A DNA stretch of 64,000 nucleotides from Dolichospermum flos-aquae CCAP 1403/13F (GTDB taxonomy: Bacteria > Cyanobacteriota > Cyanobacteriia > Cyanobacteriales > Nostocaceae). The position numbers and the translations under genes are program-made. Each line of letters starts with the position of its first letter. Position 1 is the stretch's first letter. The notes under the pieces are model-generated. The model searched no databases. It was not told the origin of the DNA and saw nothing but the letters and a program-made list of their open reading frames with translations. Where the stretch lies: NCBI RefSeq assembly GCF_012516395.1, contig NZ_CP051206.1, positions 1-64,000 of the forward strand, given 5' to 3'. Positions 56,238-64,000 of the stretch are shown piece after piece.

Positions 56238-57200
56238 TTAAACCAACTTCAAATCAGGATATTCAGCAAATAAGTCATCTGATGTGAGAGTATCCCCTGA
56301 CGCTTGGGGAGTCCACAAAACTTCAATTGCTAACAGTTGTTCACCACCAAGACTACCAATTTGACGTAAAGCTTGACGCAAATCATCAGCATTATTAATA
56401 GCGGGAATTTCACATTTACCCAAAGTTGCTGCTAATAAAGTGACAATAATATATTCTCCCGGCCCTTCACTAATCAAACGAGTCGGGTTATCTTCACCAG
56501 GTAAAGCTTCCTGACTGAGAACAGCCTTTAACTGATTATTCACATTAGAGAGAGTTTCTTCGCTAAATTTACTGCGTTCGGCTAAAGATAACCGATTAAA
56601 TTGGGATTCTGCGGAATTTAACTTTGCTTGTTGAGTTCCACCACCTGCATATACCCAATATTCAGGGTGACGCAATAAAGCCAAACTAGCTTCTTGTAAA
56701 ACTTCGCTTCTTCCCGCTGGGCTATTGGTATCAGCAGTTTCCGCAATTCGATTGAGTTCGGGTTGTAAATCTCTTGCTTGGGCTAGTAAACCAACTTGTA
56801 ACCGGGTGACAGACACCGAAGGGTTGCTGCTATAGCTGACTTCTTCCGTTTCTCCACTGGTAACACGGCGAAATGTTTGGACTAAAAAATTCGCCATGGC
56901 AAAAAAGATCAAAATCCCAAACAACCCGCCAAAACCGCCACCAAAACCCCATAAGGGCAAAAGAAACGGAAATCCGAAACCACCGCCATAGGGAGCATAG
57001 TAGCCGCCATTACCGGGCATACTTGTCCGGGGTGTGTAGGTACGGCTAGAAGGCATTCTAAAAGAACCACCACCGATTCTGCCACCACTGCGGGCTGCTA
57101 AGGCATCATTAGCATGACTGAACGCCAAAGTTAGCACTAAGCTAAGGATAAAGGCGGTTTTAAATAGGGGTTTGAGGAATCCTTGTAGTTTTTTACTCAT
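56238..57200 (-). CDS. DUF1517 membrane protein
   Basis: 320 aa. Signal or anchor helix (FKTAFILSLVLTLAFSHAND), then a Gly/Arg/Ser-rich stretch (ARSGGRIGGGSFRMPSSRTY) and a Gly/Phe-rich region with a second membrane helix (FGGLFGILIFFAMANFLVQTF). A cytosolic domain follows (VSVTRLQVGLLAQARDLQ to SDDLFAEYPDLKLV). This is the DUF1517 family shared with plant plastids; function not established. It is preceded by a 300-bp gene-free spacer to 57506. Confidence 0.9.
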   Translation of the reverse strand: MSKKLQGFLKPLFKTAFILSLVLTLAFSHANDALAARSGGRIGGGSFRMPSSRTYTPRTSMPGNGGYYAPYGGGFGFPFLLPLWGFGGGFGGLFGILIFFAMANFLVQTFRRVTSGETEEVSYSSNPSVSVTRLQVGLLAQARDLQPELNRIAETADTNSPAGRSEVLQEASLALLRHPEYWVYAGGGTQQAKLNSAESQFNRLSLAERSKFSEETLSNVNNQLKAVLSQEALPGEDNPTRLISEGPGEYIIVTLLAATLGKCEIPAINNADDLRQALRQIGSLGGEQLLAIEVLWTPQASGDTLTSDDLFAEYPDLKLV

Positions 57201-57506
57201 AAGACATTTATTGTGACAACTGTATTTTGATGATGACTTCCCCTGTTTTGAAGAAGTAACGCTGCCTCTAATCTACCGTGTCTTATCTTTATTAGGGAGG
57301 AAATAGGGAGGGATTTCTAGAGTTGATAACCGTACTCAGTCAATTTCTCCAACAAAATCTTTCATCAAATCTCACAATTCAATCTTATCAATCATAATTT
57401 ATTGAGTTTTTGAAAAAATTGGTGATTGTTTTTCTCTTTTTATTACCAGTTGCAAAAACTCAGATTTCTCACAACTGAAATAATTTACTATTACCAATTT
57501 TGAACT

Positions 57507-57911
57507 TTATTTATGACTGTCAAGTAAATCATGGTGAGAAAAAATTCCCTTCAATTTTAAATTAGTGAAGACATTTATAGAATTTACTAATTCTCGTTGT
57601 TGAGAACTTAAATTTAATGCCTCTAAAGCTTGATCAATATTATTACCATTATGTAATTTGTGAGCAAGCAAGTTACGTTGAGATAAATCTAAAATTGCGG
57701 CAATTTCTTTATTTCGACGCTGACGAATCCCCTGTAGTTCTTGATTTTCTTGGGGAGTAAAATCATATTCAGATAATTTGATATTATCCCTAATTTCTCC
57801 AGAGTTAGTAAAAAAGTGATCTGCGAAAGCAAAAGGAACTTCCCAGGAGAAAAAGACAACAGCAAAAATAAGAGCCAAAGTCAAGAACCGTTGTATCAAT
57901 TTATTAATCAT
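57507..57911 (-). CDS. Small secreted protein, Spy-like
   Basis: 134 aa. Signal peptide LTLALIFAVVFFSWEVPFAFA, then a helical mature part with YDFTPQENQELQGIRQRRNK and FTNLKLKGIFSHH. The pattern of two helical segments with QxxxLxxIRxRRN resembles periplasmic Spy/CpxP-like (LTXXQ) proteins, without a clear LTxxQ copy. Periplasmic location is inferred; no metal site is visible. Confidence 0.65.
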   Translation of the reverse strand: MINKLIQRFLTLALIFAVVFFSWEVPFAFADHFFTNSGEIRDNIKLSEYDFTPQENQELQGIRQRRNKEIAAILDLSQRNLLAHKLHNGNNIDQALEALNLSSQQRELVNSINVFTNLKLKGIFSHHDLLDSHK

Positions 57912-58337
57912 GTTGATTTTGATGTTAATAACAGCTTAAATTAAATTCTAACCAGGGAAAGAGTAGCCTAGACAATTTTCCTATTTCTGGGTACGACTTG
58001 CCAAAGAGAAACAAACATTGATCAGCACTTATTCAATAGAACAAAGTTACTAGTTGTTAAATGGCATAAATCCTGAGTTCAAGACAGCGACAAGGAAATC
58101 AGGCTGTTTCTATATTCGAGGTGAGCTAAAACAGATAATGTTTTCTCTATGACTAAATTCAGAAATTGATCATCAAGATAATTATTTTGCCGATAGATTG
58201 TAAAAAAATGTAAAGCCTGTATATTTAAATTAAATAATACATATTTTTGCCAGTTCATCATAAATTAGAAGTTTCAAAATTCATATCATACACATAGATT
58301 TTTAACTATTCATTCCGTCAACTTGTTATCAGTCATG
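57912..58337. other. Spacer upstream of the efflux pseudogene
   Basis: About 425 bp; a 60-codon minus-strand frame at 58079-58261 has no recognisable features. I see no supported gene, RNA or large repeat. Confidence 0.5.
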
Positions 58338-58459
58338 TCATTACCTGAACCTCAAACCGATATTAAAGACATTTCTCCCTCACCTCCCAAGTCAAATCGG
58401 TGGCTGCGGTTGGTATTAGCCGCACTGTTGTTGGTGATATTCCCGTTAAAGTAGGCGAT
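58338..58459 (+). pseudogene. Remnant of an RND membrane-fusion protein (HlyD type)
   Basis: Opens MSLPEPQTDIKDISPSPPKS then NRWLRLVLAALLLVI, a normal N-terminal anchor of efflux adaptor proteins, but jumps straight to IPVKVGDFVN-like codons (in another frame) of the barrel-sandwich region and then into the RND pump gene. Almost the whole adaptor, over 300 residues, has been deleted. Confidence 0.65.
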
Positions 58460-60855
58460 TTTGTGAATACTTATTAAACGACCTGTATTTACCAGCGTCT
58501 GCGCTATTATCATTTTACTTGTTGGTGCAATCAGTATTCCCACATTGCCTACAGCCCAGTATCCAGAAATTAGTCCCACGCAGATTATCGTCAATTCTAA
58601 TTATGTTGGTGCTAGTGCGGAAATTGTTGAAAGTACCGTAACAACGATTTTAGAGCGACAAATTAACGGTGTCGAAGGCATTAAATACATGACTTCGAGT
58701 AGTAGTAATGATGGCAGTAGTACGATTACTGTCACATTTGATGCTTCGCGGGACAAGGATATTGCTGCCGTTGATGTGCAAAACCGTGTTACTTCCGCTC
58801 AACCGCAGTTACCAGAATCGGTGAAGCAAACAGGAGTGACTGTGAGTAAACAGTCTAACAATATTCTGTTAGCAATCGGTTTGTTTAGTGATAATAAAGC
58901 CTTAAATAATGTCTTTTTAAGTAATTATGCAGATTTATATTTAGTAGATGCCCTCAAGCGGATTAAAGGTGTCAGTGAGGCGCGGATTTTTGGGGAACGC
59001 CGCTATGCAATGCGCCTATGGCTTGACCCAAATAAATTGGCTAGTCGGAATTTAACTACTGGTGATGTTATTGATGCCCTGAATGAACAAAACCTACAAG
59101 TAGGTGCGGGACAACTTGGACAACAGCCAGCCGTAGATGGTCAAATGTATCAAATTGACTTGAGGGCAGTTAGTAGGCTGACGGAAGTTGAGGAATTTGA
59201 CAATGTGGTCATTAAAACTGCTGGTGACGGTAGTTTGATTAAGTTAAAAGATGTGGGAAGGGCGGAATTGGGGGCGCAAAACTATAGCTCATTTCTGCGG
59301 TTTAAGGGGAATGAGGGTGTGGGTTTGGGGATATTTCCGGCACCAGGAAGTAATGTTTTGGACGTGGCTAATTTAGTCAAAAAGGAAATAGCGCAATTGT
59401 CGCAAAGCTTTCCGCCAGGGATGAAATATCAAGTGGCATTTGACACCACTACGATTGTAGAAGAATCTTTGGCAGAAGTGGTAAAAACTCTTTTAGAGGC
59501 GATCGCTCTGGTAATTCTCGTTATCTTTATTTTCCTACAAGATTGGCGGACTACGTTAATTCCTGTGATCACCATTCCTCTGTCCTTAGTGGGGACGTTT
59601 GCCTTCGTCAAAGCCTTTGGTTTTTCCGTCAACACCTTAACCATGTTTGGTTTAACCCTCGCAACCGGCATGGTAGTTGATGACGCGATTATTGTCGTGG
59701 AAAATATCTCCCGCTTAATTCAAGACCAAGGAATGTCACCCCGTCAAGCGGCTTCAGTCTCCATGGAAGAGCTATTTGGGGCGTCAGTTCATGATGCAGG
59801 GAAATCAAACCCCCGGACTGCAAGCTGTATTTAGCACCTTTACCGCCAATACACCGCAAATCTTAATTGAATTTGACCGTAACAAAGCGAAATCTCTGCA
59901 AGTTTCCATTGACGATATTTTTAAAACCCTGCAAACTTATTTGGGTTCACGATATGTTAATGATTTTAATTTTCTTTCCCGCACATATCGGGTATACATC
60001 CAAGCAGATGCTCAGTTTCGTTCCAATCCTGATGATATTGGTTTATTAAATGTGCGTTCTCAGACTAATCAGATGATTCCTTTGAGTAGTTTAGTGAAAT
60101 TAACGCCAACAACAGGAGCGCAAACTATTAATCATTATAACTTATTGCGTTCCATTGAAATTAACGGTTCTGCTGCTCCTGGTACTAGTTCTGGACAAGC
60201 AACTTTAGCTATGGAACAACTAGCTAAAAAGATGTTACCCACAAGCATGGGATATGAATGGTCGGGTATTGCTGCTCAGGAAAAAGAATCCGGTGGACAA
60301 GCACCAATCATTTTTGGTTTAGGTTTACTTTTCGTCTTTTTAGTATTAGCTGCTCAATATGAAAATTATGTTGATCCTTTAATTATTATGCTGGCTGTTC
60401 CTTTAGCTATTATGGGAGCTTTAGCATCACAATCATTAAGAGGTTTAAATAATGATGTATTTTGCCAAGTTGGGTTAGTCATGTTAATTGGTTTAGCCAG
60501 TAAAAATGCAATTTTAATTGTCGAATTTGCTAACCAGTTGCAAGAACAGCAAGGTTTATCAATTACCAAAGCAGCAGTAGAAGCAGCACAAGGTCGGTTA
60601 CGTCCCATTCTCATGACTGCTTTTTCGACTTTGTTGGGAATTTTTCCCCTAGCAACTGCTACAGGTGCAGGTGCAGCAAGTCGTCAATCTTTAGGTACTG
60701 CTGTATTTGGGGGAATGTTTGTAGCGACTTTCTTGAGTTTGTTTATTGTGCCAATTCTCTATATCATCATTGGCAAAATTCGTCAACGTTTGCAACCTGT
60801 TCATCATGCTCCCCATTTAGAAGTGCGTGAAGAAGATCATGTTTCCATAAGATAG
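58460..60855 (+). pseudogene. RND (AcrB/HAE1) efflux pump gene with deletions
   Basis: The frame from 58470 reads IKRPVFTSVCAIIILLVGAI then IPTLPTAQYPEISPT, so the start codon is lost at the junction with the adaptor remnant. It continues to FGLTLATGMVVDDAIIVVEN and MEELFGA (59780), then shifts to a second frame (59776-60855) beginning RQFMMQGNQTPGLQAVFSTF and ending at the last helices (ASRQSLGTAVFGGMFVATFL). About 250 residues between are absent, including part of the first membrane half. A full pump has about 1050 residues; about 790 remain. Confidence 0.85.
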
Positions 60856-60883
60856 CATTCTCTCGTTCCTAGTCTAGAACACC

Positions 60884-61012
60884 GTAAGGGCGAAGCATTC
60901 GGGCGATAACCTATCGTTCAAACCATTGATTTTCTGTCCGTAAGGGCGAAGCATTCGGGCGATAACCTATCGTTCAAACCATTGATTTTCTGTCCGAATG
61001 CTTCGCCCCTAC
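60884..61012. repeat. 56-bp tandem duplication related to the 73-bp palindrome
   Basis: GTAAGGGCGAAGCATTCGGG to GATTTTCTGT is repeated with period 56 bp, and the second copy closes with GAATGCTTCGCCCCTAC. The arms GGGCGAAGCATTCGG/CGAATGCTTCGCCC parallel the 73-bp element, but the middle is different. Confidence 0.85.
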
Positions 61013-61114
61013 TAATTGATAAGTAAGAAAAATATATCAGACCTATAAAGATTATGTTCTTTTATATTTACCAACTCCAGGCTATCATCAAAATCATAAG
61101 CAAAGGTGATAGTC

Positions 61115-62041
61115 ATGACCGAACAGATATTAGAAAAACAAATAGATCACAATGACGGAATTGATTTAGAAGCAGCTTTCCAAGGGTCTCATATACAAGA
61201 AATTTTGGATAAGTTAGACCAGGAGTTAGTCGGGTTAAAGTCCGTCAAAAACAAAATTAGAGAAATGGCGGCTTTGTTATTGGTTGACCGTATTCGTAAA
61301 AGCTTAGGCTTAAATGCAGGTGCGCCCAGTTTGCACATGACATTTTTAGGTAATCCTGGCATGGGTAAAACCACTGTAGCCATGCGAATGGCAGAAATCC
61401 TCTACCGGCTGGAATATATCCGTAAAGAAAATGTCATGTTGGTGACGCGAGATGATTTAGTTGGTCAAGGTATGGGACAAACAGCGCCCAAAACCAGGGA
61501 AGTATTAAATAATGCCATGGGCGGAGTTTTATTAGTTGACGAAGCCTATACTTTATACCGTCCAGATTATCCTGGGGATTTTGGTTTAGAAGCCATAGAA
61601 ATTCTCATGCAGGTCATGGAAAACCAAAGAGATGATTTGGTCGTTATTCTTGCTGGTTATAAAGACCATATGGACAGATTTTTTCATAGTAATCCAGGGA
61701 TGAATTCCCGCATTGGATTACATATTGAATTTAACGATTATGGTGTTGAGAGTTTAATGACTATTGCTCAATCTATAGTCACAGCCCAAAACTATTGTTT
61801 TAGTCCAGAGGCTGAAAAAGCCTTCCGCGAATATTTAATTAAACGGAAGACGATGCCCCATTTTGCCAATGCTAGAAGTGTGCGTAATGCTATAGATAGA
61901 GCGCGTTTACGTCAAGCAAATCGGTTATTAAGTAGTGGTAAACTGTTAAATAAGCAGGATTTAATTACCATTGAAGCAGCAGATATTCTCGCTAGTCGAG
62001 TATTTAGAGAAGGTGTTCCTGATTGCGAAACTGAAAGTTGA
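61115..62041 (+). CDS. CbbX/CfxQ-family AAA+ ATPase
   Basis: 308 aa from ATG 61115; a GTG at 61106 is also in frame. [20 protein letters not shown], Walker [21 protein letters not shown] near residue 80, [20 protein letters not shown], Walker [17 protein letters not shown] near 145, [19 protein letters not shown] and an Arg-finger region [20 protein letters not shown] match CbbX throughout. CbbX activates red-type RuBisCO; here RuBisCO is form IB. The pore-loop aromatic expected in GQYIG is Gly (GQGMG), so the target may be different. No partner gene is adjacent. Confidence 0.85.
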   Translation: MTEQILEKQIDHNDGIDLEAAFQGSHIQEILDKLDQELVGLKSVKNKIREMAALLLVDRIRKSLGLNAGAPSLHMTFLGNPGMGKTTVAMRMAEILYRLEYIRKENVMLVTRDDLVGQGMGQTAPKTREVLNNAMGGVLLVDEAYTLYRPDYPGDFGLEAIEILMQVMENQRDDLVVILAGYKDHMDRFFHSNPGMNSRIGLHIEFNDYGVESLMTIAQSIVTAQNYCFSPEAEKAFREYLIKRKTMPHFANARSVRNAIDRARLRQANRLLSSGKLLNKQDLITIEAADILASRVFREGVPDCETES

Positions 62042-62323
62042 TTAATTTGGTAATTGGGGATTGGGGATTGGTTAGTGGTAAAGATAAAACAACTGACAAC
62101 TGACAACGAACAACTTGTTATGGAATTAAAATCGCGTGATTGAAGCTGAAGTTCATTTATCATTACATAACTTCCTGCGATCGCAGGACGGGTTTAAAGT
62201 TCAAAATTCGCAACCAAAAGCCTTTGAATTTTTTAGTTAAGGATTATGAAGGGCGTGTCATTGAAATGGCTGAAGTTGCTAATTAGTTATTATCAAGGTG
62301 GGCATTGTCCACCAAGGAGATAA
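62042..62323. other. Spacer between the CbbX-like gene and the ABC transporter
   Basis: About 280 bp: short ACTGACA heptamers and a CTGCGATCGCAG palindrome (HIP1 core) near 62176. No gene supported. Confidence 0.55.
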
Positions 62324-64000
62324 TTAAAAAATATCTTTCCGTTTTTGCACACCAAAAGTTATTAACAAATAAACCGTAGCGTGTAACAACAAAATTCCCC
62401 AATTTAAACTTAAATTTCCCCAAGTTGGATCATATACAGATGTGGCTTCAAATGCACCAGGGAATTTATGTTCTTTAGGAATTAAAGCATTAACATTTAA
62501 TATTGTTCCATAAGCACCAACTGACCAACGACTAATCATTAACCATGATAAGATTTTACTCACAACACCTTCAGTTTTAAACAATACTCCAGAAAAAATG
62601 ATTTGTGGTAAAATCAGTAATGGCAAAGTGCTATTTGCTTGACTACTATTTTTGACAATTGCAGAAACAAGTAACCCTAAACTAAAACTAGCAAATAAAG
62701 TCAGAAAACTGGTAATTAATAATCCCATATTCCAAGAAATTAGTTCTGGGTTGGGAGATTTGAAACCAATGAGAATTATAATTAAAATTAATAAAGTTTG
62801 CGCTAGTGCTAAACCTGATAAAATTGTAATCTTAGAACCTAGATAAGCAAATAATCCTAAATTCACTAATCTTTCTCTTAAATAAATTGCCGATTCTTTC
62901 ACAATTTCTTGTAAAGAACTAGAAAATCCTACCCATAAACCAGCACAGGTAAATACAAATAAAACCCGTAAAGCTAGAGAAGGTAAAGCTGGATCTGGTT
63001 CATTTCCTAATACAAAAGGTACTTTATCTTTCATTGCTAAAGTGATGAGACTAATCCCAATAGGTGCAGTTAAAAGAGATAATGCAAGATTAATTTTATC
63101 CCGGATAATTAATTGACCAGAACGGTGTGTTAATAAAAGCAATTGTTGCCAAAATAAAACACCTTTAGGTTTTGCAGGTATAGCAGTTGTTTCTGGTTTA
63201 ATTCTTGAATTTAATTGATTAGCAACATAAACCTGATAATAACTAGATTGACGGAATTTATTAACATATTTAATTGCCTCTTTTTCCTCTTCTAATTTAA
63301 TATAAATATCAGCAAAATCCTGAACTTGGAAAAATTGCAAAGCATCGTCAGGAGTTCCAAAATAACAAAGTTTTCCACCTATTCCTAAAAATACAATTCT
63401 GTCACACTCTGTAATATTTGCCGTTGCATGAGTCACTAAAATAACTGTTCTTCCCCCTTGATGTGCTAATTCTTTCAATAACTGCATCATCTGTTTATCT
63501 AAACCTGGATCAAGTCCTGAAGTGGGTTCATCTAAAAAGAATAATTTTGGATCAGCTAATAATTCTACACCAATAGAAACTCGTTTTCTTTGTCCACCAC
63601 TCAGATCACTAATTAAAGCTTGACGACGATGACTCATTTTAATTGCTGCTAATGCCTGTTCGACAACTTGTTGTAAATTACTATCAGGAGGTAAACGTAA
63701 TTTAGCAGCATAAGTGAGAACTTCTGCAACAGTTAATTCTCGATGAATAATATCATCTTGGGGAACATAACCAATTTGAGTTCGATACAAATTAAAGTTT
63801 TTCTGTAAATCTTCTCCATTTAGATAAACTATGCCTTTAGTGGTTTTTTCAATACCTAAAAGAGTTCGCATTAAAGTAGATTTACCTGCGCCACTTCCCC
63901 CCACTAAAGCTACAAATTGTCCCGGTTCAATAGCAAAAGATAAATCATCTATTCTTACTTTACCATTAGTTTCTAAAATTAAATTTTGTGCTTCCAGTCT
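62324..64000 (-). CDS. ABC exporter, ATPase fused to ABC-2 membrane domain (5' end outside window)
   Basis: Open from the right edge (64000) to the stop at 62324, 558 codons visible. LEAQNLILETNGKVRIDDLS, Walker A LVGGSGAGKSTLMRTLLGIE, IGYVPQDDIIHRELTVAEVL, signature LSGGQRKRVSIGVELL and Walker B LFFLDEPTSGLDPGLD make up the ATPase. The rest is an ABC-2 membrane domain with about six helices (LRVLFVFTCAGLWVGFSSSL, GLLVSAIVKNSSQANSTLPL). This is the ABCG/White arrangement; cyanobacterial members often begin with FHA domains, which would be upstream of the window. Substrate unknown. Confidence 0.92.
   Translation of the reverse strand, partial: RLEAQNLILETNGKVRIDDLSFAIEPGQFVALVGGSGAGKSTLMRTLLGIEKTTKGIVYLNGEDLQKNFNLYRTQIGYVPQDDIIHRELTVAEVLTYAAKLRLPPDSNLQQVVEQALAAIKMSHRRQALISDLSGGQRKRVSIGVELLADPKLFFLDEPTSGLDPGLDKQMMQLLKELAHQGGRTVILVTHATANITECDRIVFLGIGGKLCYFGTPDDALQFFQVQDFADIYIKLEEEKEAIKYVNKFRQSSYYQVYVANQLNSRIKPETTAIPAKPKGVLFWQQLLLLTHRSGQLIIRDKINLALSLLTAPIGISLITLAMKDKVPFVLGNEPDPALPSLALRVLFVFTCAGLWVGFSSSLQEIVKESAIYLRERLVNLGLFAYLGSKITILSGLALAQTLLILIIILIGFKSPNPELISWNMGLLITSFLTLFASFSLGLLVSAIVKNSSQANSTLPLLILPQIIFSGVLFKTEGVVSKILSWLMISRWSVGAYGTILNVNALIPKEHKFPGAFEATSVYDPTWGNLSLNWGILLLHATVYLLITFGVQKRKDIF

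Overview
The window is a piece of a cyanobacterial chromosome, most likely from a filamentous heterocyst-forming type (Nostocales, Anabaena/Dolichospermum-like). It carries psbH, rbcL-rbcX-rbcS, a RuBisCO activase with an RbcS-like tail, a SasA-type clock kinase, a CRR7-like gene and a PucC-family carrier. It is also full of the HIP1 octamer GCGATCGC and of the heptameric tandem repeats (TTGGTAA, CAACTGA) typical of that group. The species is inferred only.

Layout. 1-6782 (-): 5' part of a giant secreted-type multidomain protein (DUF4114 x2, cadherin/Ig-like, VWA inside an SdrD_B-like domain, RHS/YD repeats) running off the left edge. 7.3-12.5 kb (+): mgtE with a structured leader, pyrB, a secreted SPOR-like protein, and nnr (YjeF). 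12.6-16.9 kb (-): the ribosomal/transcription cluster rplS, tRNA-Trp, secE, nusG, rplK, rplA, L10 leader and attenuator, rplJ, rplL. 17.3 kb: hflX. 19-25 kb: an accessory island with three toxin-antitoxin pairs, a possible HEPN protein, a DUF4351 protein and its remnant, and a duplicated thiC tail. 25.4-26.8 kb: thiC with its TPP riboswitch. 27-29 kb: a DUF2726-like pair and a GxxExxY cassette. 29.3-38.9 kb: psbH-tatA-pth, trmB, a metallophosphatase, a FIST protein, Uma2, a CDF transporter, CRR7-like and sasA. 39.5-42.4 kb: wrecked ISAs1 and IS66 copies and a small two-repeat secreted protein. 42.7-46.2 kb: rca, a PucC-family carrier and a GNAT gene. 46.2-49.3 kb: a Ser/Thr kinase-RDD gene split by an apparently intact ISAs1 element with a 10-bp target duplication. 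49.4-52.6 kb: a Phd/VapC pair and the RuBisCO operon. 53.5-56.1 kb: a RelE-type pair, and panB plus DUF6887 between two inverted copies of a MITE. 56.2-64 kb: DUF1517, a small secreted protein, a deleted HlyD/RND efflux pair, a CbbX-like AAA+ ATPase and an ABCG-like exporter running off the right edge.

Themes. Carbon fixation is represented by RuBisCO, RbcX, Rca and, unexpectedly, a CbbX-like ATPase. The other theme is mobile small repeats. A 73-bp palindromic element occurs six times, a 105-bp IS630-type MITE occurs twice with identical sequence, and a second MITE family occurs three times. Several insertions can be read at base level: removing the MITE or IS in silico restores a reading frame in three separate places.
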